From: an uncultured Gammaproteobacteria bacterium
GTDB taxonomy: Bacteria > Pseudomonadota > Gammaproteobacteria > PS1 > Pseudothioglobaceae
Assembly (NCBI GenBank): GCA_902556205.1
Contig: CACDVH010000014.1
Span: 1 to 37,817, forward strand
Direction: 5' to 3'
DNA length: 37,817 nt
Shown in pieces: positions 16,644-23,937 of this stretch (positions are counted from its first letter, which is position 1; each line of letters opens with the position of its first letter). Made by a program: the position numbers and the translations under genes. Below the pieces are notes generated by a model. That model was given only the letters and a program-made list of their open reading frames with translations. It was not told where the DNA came from and made no database searches.

Positions 16644-17078
16644 TTAAATTTTGTCTAATTCATTTAAGGTATATAACTCTTTTGCAACCTTACTGTATTT
16701 TTCGTAGGTACTATTCATGACTTTTTCTAACCATTTTTTTGCCTCCCCAAGATCCTTATTAACACCAATCCCACCGATGTAGGAGGCACCAATCGAGAAC
16801 TGTGCAGGCGCATAACCAAGGTTTGCTGATTTAAGCCACCAATCAAAACCAGCCTCGTCACTCTGAACTACCCACATACCCTCTTTCATATACATCGTGC
16901 CAAATTCATACATTGCTCTAGGATGGCCCCTGGTTGCGAGTTGGCTTATTTTATAAAGCTCTTTAGCAGATTTTTCATACTCACCCGCCTGATCAAAGGC
17001 TATTGCTCTTTTAAGATCTGCATTAGCGCCGAGTGAGAGAGCAGTTAATGCAATCAATACTGTATATTTAATTTTCAT
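16644..17078 (-). CDS. Exported Sel1-repeat protein
   Basis: 144 residues: signal peptide (MKIKYTVLIALTALSLGANA), then helical TPR/Sel1-like repeats, including a good Sel1 unit (WLKSANLGYAPAQFSIGASY...GVNKDLGEAKKWLEK) at about 81-119. Sel1 proteins act as periplasmic adaptors in bacteria; the partner is unknown. The start lies about eight bases after a TAGAAT -10 that belongs to the 11-bp-block promoter described separately, so the message is nearly leaderless and no ribosome-binding site is seen. Confidence 0.8.
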   Translation of the reverse strand: MKIKYTVLIALTALSLGANADLKRAIAFDQAGEYEKSAKELYKISQLATRGHPRAMYEFGTMYMKEGMWVVQSDEAGFDWWLKSANLGYAPAQFSIGASYIGGIGVNKDLGEAKKWLEKVMNSTYEKYSKVAKELYTLNELDKI

Positions 17079-17085
17079 GGGTTCT

Positions 17086-17141
17086 ATTCTAGTATCCTGA
17101 AATGAAGATTGAATGTAGATTAAGAGTTCTTTAAATAAAGA
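17086..17141 (-). promoter_or_regulatory. 11-bp-block promoter, copy 1 (Sel1 gene)
   Basis: Read on the minus strand: blocks TCTTTATTTAA, AGAACTCTTAA and TCTACATTCAA, then exactly 17 bp and the -10 TAGAAT (17091-17086). The spacer contains a fourth, similar block (TCTTCATTTC). The third block occupies the -35 position, as expected for a PhoB/OmpR-like activator. Confidence 0.65.
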
Positions 17142-17161
17142 TTAACTTTGCGTTTAGCTGG

Positions 17162-17353
17162 CTAGCCGCAGGTCCCACCATATCGACTTCGAATAATAAT
17201 TTCCTTAGCTACTGAAGAGCTAATATTAAATTTGCGCGACAAATATTCTAAACTTTTGTGTTGATAGGTGTAGAGCATCACCATCATATAAATTTCATCA
17301 TCGTTAACATGTGATTTATTTAAATGCTGAAATGATTTTTGACCCCTTGGCAT
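17162..17353 (-). CDS. Small helix-turn-helix-like protein, unknown
   Basis: 63 residues, basic at both ends. The segment HKSLEYLSRKFNISSSVAKEIIIRSR reads like a helix-turn-helix (recruiting and recognition helices around residues 32-58), similar in form to sigma-region-4 or small DNA-binding regulators, but no family is recognised. No ribosome-binding site is evident. It stands alone between the Sel1 gene and a small exported protein gene on the same strand. Confidence 0.5.
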   Translation of the reverse strand: MPRGQKSFQHLNKSHVNDDEIYMMVMLYTYQHKSLEYLSRKFNISSSVAKEIIIRSRYGGTCG

Positions 17354-17411
17354 AATGGGAATATTTTACTGTTAATTATTTATTATGTCTAATTGACTAA
17401 ACTGTAGTTGT

Positions 17412-17762
17412 TTAAAAAGCCTTATCGATTGTGATTGATTTTTCATCGCCAAAAGTATCAATTTTTAGATTAGTGCCTGAACGCGTGGAATAAATTGGCC
17501 CCTTGCCTCTTAGCGCCTTATTCCACTTTTTAAATTTAAGTAACCTAGCAGAGTTTTTATTAATTGATATTTCTGATTCATTAACTAGAATTCCATCGTT
17601 ACAACTAATTTTCCTTTTATTTATTTCATAAGTAACTTGCGCAGAAAGTGGAGGGTCCTTTGCCATCATACAAATCTGGTCATGACTAAAACTGCTAACC
17701 TCAAGTGAGGCAGCAGCAGTTTTTAGGGTTATGGCGAGTGAGAGAGCAAGAAATATTTTCAT
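17412..17762 (-). CDS. Small exported hypothetical protein
   Basis: From ATG 17762 the product is 116 residues with a signal peptide (MKIFLALSLAITLKTAAA). An in-frame start seven codons earlier would weaken that signal. The mature part has two cysteines (QICMM and ISCND), likely a disulfide, and is rich in lysine and serine. No family is recognised. A CATATAAT-like -10 lies shortly upstream on the minus strand. Confidence 0.6.
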   Translation of the reverse strand: MKIFLALSLAITLKTAAASLEVSSFSHDQICMMAKDPPLSAQVTYEINKRKISCNDGILVNESEISINKNSARLLKFKKWNKALRGKGPIYSTRSGTNLKIDTFGDEKSITIDKAF

Positions 17763-17870
17763 TAGAAAATAATTATATGTCACTAGGAACTATATCTAAA
17801 TTTATTTCAAATAATTGAGATTTATGTATATATTTTTTTACACTAAGTTAAATATTTATTACATTATGTA

Positions 17871-17879
17871 TGGTATACT
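17871..17879 (+). promoter_or_regulatory. Extended -10 promoter of the membrane protein/XRE pair
   Basis: TGGTATACT combines an extended TGG with a TATACT -10 (17874-17879), about 30 bp before the ATG at 17911. No good -35 is visible. Confidence 0.5.
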
Positions 17880-17910
17880 TTACATATAAAAGAATTATTT
17901 AATTTACCCA

Positions 17911-18330
17911 ATGAATATAAAAATAAGAAACACTTTAGCCGAGATTGCTGGCGCATTAATTGCGATGACTTGGATGTGGCTTAACTTACTTGATGCCTTA
18001 ACAATGTCAATACAGTCAGTTTCAAAAGTACTGGCCCAAGGAATTGGAATCAGCATTATTTTAATTATTGCTCTTCACATCATTTTCAATATTCTCTCGT
18101 CAATCTTAACTGGACAGTACGAAGAAAATATTGAGGATGAAAGAGATAAAATTTATGAACTTTATGCTTTGCAGCTCAGTAGTGCTATTTTTGGGATATC
18201 GATTGTAACTACTTTTGTCTTATTAGGATGGTTTAATCTTAATATAACCACAGGTCTTATTGCTATTACTTTTTCAGGATTTATTGCGAGTATTTTTAGT
18301 CTTTTATTAAAGATTTATCTTTATAGATAA
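17911..18330 (+). CDS. Four-span membrane protein paired with an XRE regulator
   Basis: 139 residues with four predicted spans (about 10-30, 42-66, 88-108 and 114-137) and an acidic cytoplasmic loop (YEENIEDERDKIYELY) between spans 2 and 3. The layout and the DERDK loop resemble DUF2178-type membrane proteins, which are often followed by a tiny Cro/C1-type regulator, as here two bases downstream. The pair probably works together, the membrane protein perhaps sequestering or sensing for the regulator; that is inference. Confidence 0.65.
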   Translation: MNIKIRNTLAEIAGALIAMTWMWLNLLDALTMSIQSVSKVLAQGIGISIILIIALHIIFNILSSILTGQYEENIEDERDKIYELYALQLSSAIFGISIVTTFVLLGWFNLNITTGLIAITFSGFIASIFSLLLKIYLYR

Positions 18331-18332
18331 CA

Positions 18333-18551
18333 ATGTTTAAGAAAAAGATTCATATAGAAAATGCGGTGAGGAAACTCAGGTTCAATAACGATGAGATGAC
18401 TCAGCAGCAGCTTGCAGAAGAAGTCGGTGTTTCTAGACAGACCATCGTTGCAATTGAAAAATATAAATACACACCATCATTAGATCTAGCGTTTAAGATA
18501 GCGCTGGCATTTGATATGGAGATACAAGATGTTTTTTTTATAAACCAGTAA
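18333..18551 (+). CDS. XRE-family (Cro/C1-type) transcriptional regulator
   Basis: 72 residues forming a single helix-turn-helix domain: MTQQQLAEEVGVSRQTIVAIE (about 22-42) followed by YTPSLDLAFKIALAFDMEIQDVF. This is the compact YozG/YgzD-type regulator with no effector domain. It starts two bases after the membrane-protein stop and so is co-translated with it. It is likely to autoregulate the pair. Confidence 0.9.
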   Translation: MFKKKIHIENAVRKLRFNNDEMTQQQLAEEVGVSRQTIVAIEKYKYTPSLDLAFKIALAFDMEIQDVFFINQ

Positions 18552-18569
18552 TTTTTTCAGGAGGAAGTA

Positions 18570-18761
18570 ATGGAAATATCAGAGCTAGACCCAAAAATAA
18601 AAGATACTCAAGAGGAGCTTATCAAACATCAAGAAAAAACTCGAAAATTTAAGGAGTATGTACAGGGGTTATTTATAGATCTCTACACTCAAGATGAATT
18701 TAATAGAAGGGTAGATGCCATATTTAACGAAACCTTTAAAAGAGATCAAAATGACGAATGA
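18570..18761 (+). CDS. Small acidic helical protein, unknown
   Basis: 63 residues, highly charged and predicted all-helical with coiled-coil character (KDTQEELIKHQEKTRKFKEYV). A strong AGGAGG lies six bases before the ATG, good evidence that it is translated. Its last 11 bases overlap the next small gene. Family not recognised. It lies 18 bp after the XRE regulator and is probably in the same transcript. Confidence 0.6.
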   Translation: MEISELDPKIKDTQEELIKHQEKTRKFKEYVQGLFIDLYTQDEFNRRVDAIFNETFKRDQNDE

Positions 18762-18906
18762 AAATAATCAATTATTAGATCAAATGAGTAGTATTGATGA
18801 TAGCTTAGAAAAACTTAAGCAAAACTCTAAGAAAATCAGTGATCAAGTAGGTTTAATCTGGTTAACAATATTGGGTTACATCATCTATTTGGAGTTTTTT
18901 AAATAA
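18751..18906 (+). CDS. Small single-span membrane protein with coiled coil
   Basis: I start this at ATG 18751 (51 residues), inside the end of the preceding gene, because AAAGAGAT lies upstream. A charged N-terminal helix (SSIDDSLEKLKQNSKKISDQV) precedes one membrane span (GLIWLTILGYIIYLEFF) at the extreme C-terminus, a tail-anchored layout. Family unknown. The 11-bp overlap with the upstream gene suggests translational coupling. Confidence 0.5.
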   Translation: MTNENNQLLDQMSSIDDSLEKLKQNSKKISDQVGLIWLTILGYIIYLEFFK

Positions 18907-18922
18907 AAAGGATTAAATAAGC

Positions 18923-19495
18923 ATGAAAGAATATCCAGTAAAGCTAAAAATTGACTACTCAGAATCCTCAAATCGCCTTACCGCAATCTTTAGGCTGATT
19001 CTCGTTATTCCAATTGTCATTATTCTGGCTCTTATCTCAACCTATGCTGAAGCTTTGTCATTAGCTATTGCCATGATGATACTCCTTAAAGAAAAATACC
19101 CAAGGTGGTGGTTTGATTGGAATATTGGTATCACTAAATTTGCCTACAGAATTGCAGCGTATGTTTTTCTCATGAGAGATGAGTACCCATCAACGGATCA
19201 TGATCAGTCAGTTCAAATTAATATCCCTTACCCTGATGTTAAAAATGATTTAAAGAGATGGATGCCACTTGTTAAATGGATACTGGTGATCCCTCACATT
19301 ATTGTCCTTACCGTTCTTTTTATCGGAGTTGTGCTCTCAACGATTGTGGCATTATTTGCCATCTTGTTTACAGGCAAATACCCAAAAGGAATCTTTAACT
19401 TTGTTGAAGGTTTCTTAAGATGGACGCTCAGGGTGAGTGCATTCGCACTTTTATTAACTACGGATGAATATCCACCATTTAGACTCAGAGAATAG
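18923..19495 (+). CDS. DUF4389 membrane protein
   Basis: 190 residues with two hydrophobic hairpins (about 20-55 and 113-153). Signature elements of DUF4389 are all present: YPRWWFDWN, MRDEYPSTD, INIPYPD, RWMPLVKWILVIPHIIVL, FTGKYPKGIF and TTDEYPPF. Two internally related halves, each ending in a DEYP motif, suggest an ancient duplication. Function unknown. It is the last gene of the run that starts with the membrane protein/XRE pair. Confidence 0.85.
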   Translation: MKEYPVKLKIDYSESSNRLTAIFRLILVIPIVIILALISTYAEALSLAIAMMILLKEKYPRWWFDWNIGITKFAYRIAAYVFLMRDEYPSTDHDQSVQINIPYPDVKNDLKRWMPLVKWILVIPHIIVLTVLFIGVVLSTIVALFAILFTGKYPKGIFNFVEGFLRWTLRVSAFALLLTTDEYPPFRLRE

Positions 19496-19529
19496 TTTTA
19501 AGAATTAATACAATTTAAAAATCTATACT

Positions 19530-19841
19530 CTAATAACCGCCCATTTTTGACTTAGGTCCGAGCTTATGCTTAGAATGCAGCTTCTCAATCAAATCAGGGT
19601 CTGGTGAAGGAAAGCTAGTCCCATATTGCCCATTATTCGATTTAACAATTGGCAATTCATCAACTTCCAAACCTGCATAACATAGCAACCCTCTATTCGC
19701 TACCTCTGTTTGAATATTTTGTGGGACAGATGAGGAGTTCATCCACCCACATAAATCATTATTGGACCAATCATCAAAATATCCTGCGAATGAAGGAGTT
19801 ATGAAGAATGAAGCAAGAATAATGAACTGTAGCTTTTTCAC
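19530..19841 (-). CDS. Exported small protein with DDWSN-DLC motif, paralogue 1
   Basis: 103 residues: signal peptide (MKKLQFIILASFFITPSFA), then GYFDDWSNNDLCGWMNSSSVPQ and a second cysteine in RGLLC, ending with GTSFPSPDP and a basic tail. It is clearly related to the protein at 22352-22666, sharing FDDWSNxDLCxW, VPxxI, RxLLC and GTxFPSP. The paired cysteines may form a disulfide. The family is unknown to me. It carries its own copy of the 11-bp-block promoter, and about 24 bases separate the predicted transcript start from the ATG. Confidence 0.7.
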   Translation of the reverse strand: MKKLQFIILASFFITPSFAGYFDDWSNNDLCGWMNSSSVPQNIQTEVANRGLLCYAGLEVDELPIVKSNNGQYGTSFPSPDPDLIEKLHSKHKLGPKSKMGGY

Positions 19842-19870
19842 GAGAAATAAATATTGACAAAAAAAACATC

Positions 19871-19926
19871 AAATATATGCTATTTTTTTGAGTTTTAGAT
19901 GTAAATTAGGTGTTGTTTAAATGAAC
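19871..19926 (-). promoter_or_regulatory. 11-bp-block promoter, copy 2 (DDWSN paralogue 1)
   Basis: Minus-strand blocks AGTTCATTTAA, ACAACACCTAA and TTTACATCTAA, then 17 bp and the -10 TATATT (19876-19871). The spacing is identical to the other four copies. Confidence 0.65.
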
Positions 19927-19936
19927 TGATTATTTC

Positions 19937-21142
19937 ATGATTGATATCTCACGCAAAAAGTTTAATGGTGAAATGAAACTAACCGTTACTCGTGCACCCA
20001 CTCATGCAACCATAAAAGAGCTTAGGGATGAGCTTAAACTAGTCAAAGATATTGCTGATTACTGGGAAGAGAAATCAAATAAGAGAGCATTTGGTGAAAT
20101 TCAAAAGAATAATATATCTTTTGAAAAGTGGAGAGAAATCTACTTGCAACATGGATGGATTGAAATTTCAGAATATCACTGTTTTTACAATCCTAAGAGC
20201 GTATCGATTCAGTATGAGTCAATAACAGCGCTTCCATCAATCGAAGGAAATAGAGACAATGAGCAGAGCGGAACTTGGGCATCCTATGAGATGGACAAAT
20301 CATTTTCATCTTTTTGCAAGGTCTGGAATAAGTACTATCAAACATGGCAATTTAGGCTCAATAAATTAGAGAGAGAGCGCTTTGATATGAGGAGAGTCTC
20401 TCAAACACAAACCACGAGAATAGAGGAGGCGCTCTTTGTACTTCTTGGATTGAGCCCATCAGTACAAGGCACAACAGGTTTTGAAAACTTTAGTCTTAGT
20501 GAGAGATTGTTTGAAACAGATAGCATCGAGTATCAAGACTACCAAGGAAATAATCTCATTATCAACAGCAACTTATATTCCAATGATGGTTATGGACATC
20601 TTGAATGGTATCTGAAGCAGAAAGAGGAGTATATCCTTATTGAAAGACTAGCCACAAGAGGTCAGCCCTCAGATTTTAGCGACAGACTCTCATCAATAAA
20701 GTTTAATGAATGGGCTTATAAGAATCACTATATAGAGGACAGGGTGCCGATCATTAGAAATAGTAAAGAGAGTCCTTTTGGTGAGGGATTTGCCTATAAA
20801 CTTTTCAGCTCATTATTGGAAGTTGGATACATCAAAGGCACATTTGATTATACTTGGGAGCTCGCAGATGGCATGTCTTGGACCTCGCTACATTATCTAG
20901 CTTCAGAGCTCTCAAAAAGAAATCTTATTAAAACATCTAGCCCCTTTGAAGACATTCAAAAATACATCAACTATGCATCATCATATCCACTTAAGGATCA
21001 AGTCGTCTTAACATCGCCTGATCTACTCAGTCACACCAATGATGATAAGATTTATACGCAAGAATGCGATTTAATTGATTCTGCTATTAATAATATCGAA
21101 CCAGATCAAGCAATCGAAATTAAAACATTTAAGGAGGAGTAA
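19937..21142 (+). CDS. Large hypothetical protein, first of a three-gene overlapping unit
   Basis: 401 residues, soluble, charged, with many aromatic residues and no signal peptide or membrane span. I recognise no domain. The N-terminal third is helical (TIKELRDELKLVKDIADYWEE), and a C-terminal stretch (DGMSWTSLHYLASELSKRNLI) looks like a helical DNA- or protein-binding segment. Its stop shares one base with the start of a 57-residue gene (TAATG), which in turn overlaps the TIGR03643 gene by ATGA, so the three are a unit. No ribosome-binding site of quality precedes the ATG at 19937. Confidence 0.6.
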   Translation: MIDISRKKFNGEMKLTVTRAPTHATIKELRDELKLVKDIADYWEEKSNKRAFGEIQKNNISFEKWREIYLQHGWIEISEYHCFYNPKSVSIQYESITALPSIEGNRDNEQSGTWASYEMDKSFSSFCKVWNKYYQTWQFRLNKLERERFDMRRVSQTQTTRIEEALFVLLGLSPSVQGTTGFENFSLSERLFETDSIEYQDYQGNNLIINSNLYSNDGYGHLEWYLKQKEEYILIERLATRGQPSDFSDRLSSIKFNEWAYKNHYIEDRVPIIRNSKESPFGEGFAYKLFSSLLEVGYIKGTFDYTWELADGMSWTSLHYLASELSKRNLIKTSSPFEDIQKYINYASSYPLKDQVVLTSPDLLSHTNDDKIYTQECDLIDSAINNIEPDQAIEIKTFKEE

Positions 21143-21315
21143 TGAAAATACTAGAGTTATTAGACGCTGAGTTGGTATTAGTCGATCTTGAGGTCAATCT
21201 TGGAGACAACAAACAGAATAGTCCCACTCTTTGTGCTAAATACAATGGACAAATTATCCCCTTGAACACCCCTGATGGAAGGCCAATACTAATGAATAAA
21301 GATAATGCAATATGA
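21142..21315 (+). CDS. 57-residue hypothetical protein between two overlapping genes
   Basis: A short gene easily missed: ATG 21142 is preceded by AAGGAGG five bases upstream, and the product (MKILELLDAELVLVDLEVN... ending MNKDNAI) is acidic and soluble. The start overlaps the previous stop by one base, and its stop overlaps the next start (ATGA). The strong ribosome-binding site and perfect head-to-tail overlaps argue that it is real. No family recognised. Confidence 0.6.
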   Translation: MKILELLDAELVLVDLEVNLGDNKQNSPTLCAKYNGQIIPLNTPDGRPILMNKDNAI

Positions 21316-21512
21316 TTAATATAAACGAGGTCATAGAGATGGCATGGAGCGATGATGTCACTTTCTCAGATATTGAAAGAGAGATAGGAATCAAAGAGCC
21401 TGAAGTTAAACGCATTATGCAGGCAAACCTCAAACCGAGTTCTTATAAACTATGGCGAAAAAGGGTTCGTTGGATCAAAGAAAAGAAAAAGAAGTCTAAT
21501 AATTTCCCTTGA
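21312..21512 (+). CDS. TIGR03643/DUF2805 family protein
   Basis: 66-residue basic protein matching TIGR03643: IEMAWSDDVTFSDIEREIGI, EPEVKRIM and LKPSSYKLWRKRV. The first half looks like a helix-turn-helix (about 17-40) and the tail is lysine-rich, so nucleic-acid binding is plausible but unproven. I recall this family as commonly adjacent to photolyase-related genes and DUF2256 in marine bacteria. Here it ends an overlapping three-gene unit of otherwise unknown proteins. Confidence 0.82.
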   Translation: MININEVIEMAWSDDVTFSDIEREIGIKEPEVKRIMQANLKPSSYKLWRKRVRWIKEKKKKSNNFP

Positions 21513-21544
21513 GCTTGGTGAGTAATTTTTTGCTTAACTTGTGA

Positions 21545-22129
21545 TTAATAAAAACTAATCTCAGAGACTGAAACATCAGACTGAAAATCTCGACCATAAG
21601 CAACGACAGCGAAGTCTCTTATTTGATCAACTTCTAAACCTCGCTCTCTGTATTTTGAACTCTTAAATTTTTTGAACGGCAAATCCACTTGCTGCCAGTT
21701 GGGACTTGTGTCAAATGTGTGGTAATAATAGTCACTCGGTGACCAAGTGAAATAAGTTCGAATCATGACATGGTAGGTCTCACCATTACCCCTGACATTT
21801 AGCCTAACCCCCTCAAGACCTTCACCGTCTTTATCAGCTTTATGGATCAACTGGAACATCTCTGGTTTATTGAATAGTGATATTTTTGATCTAAATTGTA
21901 CAAACCCTCCATTATTCCTTGTGCTGACGTCCCCAGTTAGTCTCAAATAAAACCTATCTCCATCCTGCAGCAATGTAGTAGCTCCCTCCGAGACACCACC
22001 CATTACCTGATCGCTTAGATATTTCCATTCTTTTGCCATAGTTGGCTCAATTGGAAACTGAAGATTATCTTGGGCATAAGTAGCTAATGAAGCAAGAACT
22101 ACAAAAAACAAAATTACTATTTTTTTCAT
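21545..22129 (-). CDS. CIA30-family exported protein
   Basis: I start this at ATG 22129 (194 residues) because it opens a signal peptide (MKKIVILFFVVLASLATYA) and has GGTGG upstream, inside the preceding gene's last codons. The mature domain is CIA30/NDUFAF1-like, a jelly-roll fold: VMGGVSEG, NNGGFVQFRSKI, GVRLNVRGNGETYHVMIRT and QQVDLPFKKFKSS. In eukaryotes the family assists complex I assembly; bacterial periplasmic members are uncharacterised and may bind carbohydrate. Third gene of an operon with the 69-residue membrane protein and DDWSN paralogue 2, under an 11-bp-block promoter. Confidence 0.82.
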   Translation of the reverse strand: MKKIVILFFVVLASLATYAQDNLQFPIEPTMAKEWKYLSDQVMGGVSEGATTLLQDGDRFYLRLTGDVSTRNNGGFVQFRSKISLFNKPEMFQLIHKADKDGEGLEGVRLNVRGNGETYHVMIRTYFTWSPSDYYYHTFDTSPNWQQVDLPFKKFKSSKYRERGLEVDQIRDFAVVAYGRDFQSDVSVSEISFY

Positions 22130-22133
22130 TCGT

Positions 22134-22343
22134 TTACCACCACGATAGCACTCTGCCATTTCCAGCGATAATAAGTAGGCATGTAACGACGTGCAGAACA
22201 ATCCAAAACGTTCTAAAGAGGAGCGCTTTCTTCACATCTGTTTGGGCAATGGGTAAAAACTCAGGCTTATCCTCATCATTGAGGCCGATTGGCATGCCAA
22301 CTGTTCTTGCCCAAACCTTTAAAAATCTTCTTTGACCACTCAT
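22134..22343 (-). CDS. Small single-span membrane protein
   Basis: 69 residues: a basic and acidic N-terminal half (about 1-38) and one membrane span (about 44-61, TFWIVLHVVTCLLIIAG). No family recognised. It lies 8 bp after DDWSN paralogue 2 and ends 4 bp before the CIA30 start, so it is the middle gene of a three-gene operon. Confidence 0.6.
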   Translation of the reverse strand: MSGQRRFLKVWARTVGMPIGLNDEDKPEFLPIAQTDVKKALLFRTFWIVLHVVTCLLIIAGNGRVLSWW

Positions 22344-22351
22344 GGCTTTAT

Positions 22352-22666
22352 TTAAAGTTTGACCTTGTAATTGAAAATAAATCTTATGCCGCTTCCGTTG
22401 TGTTTATTAGTGTTTTTATTAGTAGAAGGTGAGGGAAACAATGTTCCGTGTTCTGAAGAAACAGGCTCCTTAATTGAGACTTCGATGATTTCAGGATTGA
22501 CCAGGCACAGTAAATCTCTGATTTCAATTTCCATTAATATTGGATCAGGAACTTGAAGGGCATCTACCCATCTACAGAGGTCTTCATTCGACCAGTCATC
22601 AAAAGTATCTGCATATGAAGCTGAACACATGCCTAAGAAAGTTAAGACGATTAATAATTTTTTCAT
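22352..22666 (-). CDS. Exported small protein with DDWSN-DLC motif, paralogue 2
   Basis: From the third of three consecutive ATGs (22666) the product is 104 residues. That start coincides with the predicted transcript start seven bases after TATAAT, giving a leaderless message; the two upstream ATGs would lie outside it. A signal peptide (MKKLLIVLTFLGMCSASYA) precedes FDDWSNEDLCRWVDALQVP, RDLLC and GTLFPSPS, shared with the protein at 19530-19841. The tail is unrelated. First gene of an operon with a membrane protein and the CIA30 protein. Confidence 0.7.
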   Translation of the reverse strand: MKKLLIVLTFLGMCSASYADTFDDWSNEDLCRWVDALQVPDPILMEIEIRDLLCLVNPEIIEVSIKEPVSSEHGTLFPSPSTNKNTNKHNGSGIRFIFNYKVKL

Positions 22667-22672
22667 CATCAT

Positions 22673-22728
22673 ATTATATGGCTAGATACCTCACCTTAAA
22701 TGAAGATTAGGAGTTGTTTTCATAAAGA
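22673..22728 (-). promoter_or_regulatory. 11-bp-block promoter, copy 3 (DDWSN paralogue 2/CIA30 operon)
   Basis: Minus-strand blocks TCTTTATGAAA, ACAACTCCTAA and TCTTCATTTAA, 17 bp, then a perfect TATAAT (22678-22673). This is the closest of the five to a canonical -10. Confidence 0.7.
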
Positions 22729-22841
22729 GAAACTCATTGATAAATGGTAAAAAAAGTAAAAATAAACTCGATTGAGATAGTGTATATTTATCCCAGTTTA
22801 AGCAAAGTAAATTTTTAAAAAATCATGAAAAGTGGGTAGCA

Positions 22842-23387
22842 ATGAGTAATAAAGTTATTAACCCAAAAAATAAATCTATCCTATATTTTGCCCTAGGCTC
22901 TACTCTAGCATTTATCCTCTATATATCCCTTGTGTTAAATGCAGCATCTGGCTGTTTTAGGCTGGATAGCGGGTCAAACTCCCTAGGTTTATCTTTTTCT
23001 TATACCCTAGAGATGGTTCTAGATTTCTTTGCAGCTAGAAACCAAGAGCAGCTCCTTTGCTATAGCCAGTTTCTGAAAGTGTGGGATATAATTTTTGCCA
23101 TGATTTATACCTTGATGTATGGCTCATGGATTTTATATCTGCTAAATAAGAAAATATTGTTAATTGTGCCTACACTTGGAATGGTTGCAGACTGGTCAGA
23201 GAACTTTTCTGAGCTGCTTATGATAGAAAGCTATGTAGCTTTTGGCTCAATATCACAATCACTCATTTCTATTGGATCGGGGATTAACTCGTTTAAATGG
23301 ATAATGTCAAGTCTTACCTATCTCATTGTCATAATTGGAATAATCGTTGTGATTAAGACATTCATGGTGAGAAATAAATCTAATTAA
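22842..23387 (+). CDS. Four-span membrane protein, unknown
   Basis: 181 residues with predicted spans at about 13-33, 80-98, 103-120 and 155-174 and an extracytoplasmic loop after the first span holding two cysteines (SGCFRLDSGS and LLCYSQ), possibly disulfide-bonded. A VADWSENFSELL segment in the third loop is conserved-looking but I cannot name a family. No clear ribosome-binding site. It stands alone on the plus strand. Confidence 0.6.
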   Translation: MSNKVINPKNKSILYFALGSTLAFILYISLVLNAASGCFRLDSGSNSLGLSFSYTLEMVLDFFAARNQEQLLCYSQFLKVWDIIFAMIYTLMYGSWILYLLNKKILLIVPTLGMVADWSENFSELLMIESYVAFGSISQSLISIGSGINSFKWIMSSLTYLIVIIGIIVVIKTFMVRNKSN

Positions 23388-23467
23388 ATATTTGTTATTG
23401 CTACATACATAAATATTGTCAGAAACAAATAGCCCACAACAGTCAATGCGTTTTTAAATACTCTCAT
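23384..23467 (-). CDS. Miniprotein, 27 residues, single membrane span
   Basis: MRVFKNALTVVGYLFLTIFM followed by YVAITNI: a basic start and one membrane span. AAGAGG lies three bases before the ATG and GGAGGAGG a little further, inside the end of the 62-residue gene that it overlaps by 14 bp. It is the third small gene in the unit driven by the block promoter at 23801-23856. Confidence 0.45.
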   Translation of the reverse strand: MRVFKNALTVVGYLFLTIFMYVAITNI

Positions 23468-23642
23468 TTCCTCTTACCTCCTCCTTAAGAAATGAGATAT
23501 TATCAAGATAGGCATCTTTTAAATGGCTATCCATCATTAATTCCATGTCTCGAAGCTCTTTAAATTCTACCTCTAGTGCTCTCTTTGTCTTTCGCCTATC
23601 GTTTGGCGAGCCATTTTTAGTATTGTATTTTGCTAGTGTCAT
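23454..23642 (-). CDS. Small charged hypothetical protein
   Basis: 62 residues, soluble, with a basic N-terminal half (KNGSPNDRRKTKRALEVEFKEL) and an acidic helical remainder. AAGGAT precedes the ATG. Family not recognised. It lies between two single-span miniprotein genes: 18 bp after one and overlapping the other by 14 bp. Confidence 0.5.
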   Translation of the reverse strand: MTLAKYNTKNGSPNDRRKTKRALEVEFKELRDMELMMDSHLKDAYLDNISFLKEEVRGNESI

Positions 23643-23660
23643 TGGTTAAATCCTTAAAAT

Positions 23661-23762
23661 TTAATATTGAATAAAACTACCTATAAAACTCACTGTCACG
23701 TACATAAAACTGAGCATAAATGCCATACAAGCAGTTATCCATAAGACTAATTTAGTTTCCAT
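23661..23762 (-). CDS. Miniprotein, 33 residues, single membrane span
   Basis: METKLVLWITACMAFMLSFM followed by YVTVSFIGSFIQY: one long hydrophobic segment, with an FMYV motif also seen in the 27-residue miniprotein nearby. It is the first reading frame after the block promoter (about 35 bases of leader). The ribosome-binding site is weak. Confidence 0.45.
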   Translation of the reverse strand: METKLVLWITACMAFMLSFMYVTVSFIGSFIQY

Positions 23763-23800
23763 AAATCTTTTATTATTAGTTAATTATTACAAGAAATGAA

Positions 23801-23856
23801 ATTTTAAATAAGCACAATTATTATTAGATGAAGATTAGAAGTAGTTTAGATAAAGA
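23801..23856 (-). promoter_or_regulatory. 11-bp-block promoter, copy 4 (miniprotein unit)
   Basis: Minus-strand blocks TCTTTATCTAA, ACTACTTCTAA and TCTTCATCTAA, 17 bp, then TAAAAT (23806-23801). Blocks 1 and 3 differ at one position only. Confidence 0.65.
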
Positions 23857-23937
23857 ATCTCATATTCGTTTTATTAGCCAAGAGATCAATTTTTCTGGGC
23901 TATAATAAAATGTTATGATTAATATTAAGGGGTAAAT

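Noticed and set aside
17099-17145. Repeated TTAAATAAAGA-type units considered as a CRISPR-like or mobile repeat
   Set aside because: Units are 11 bp without spacers and lie at a fixed distance from promoters, so a regulator binding array explains them better.
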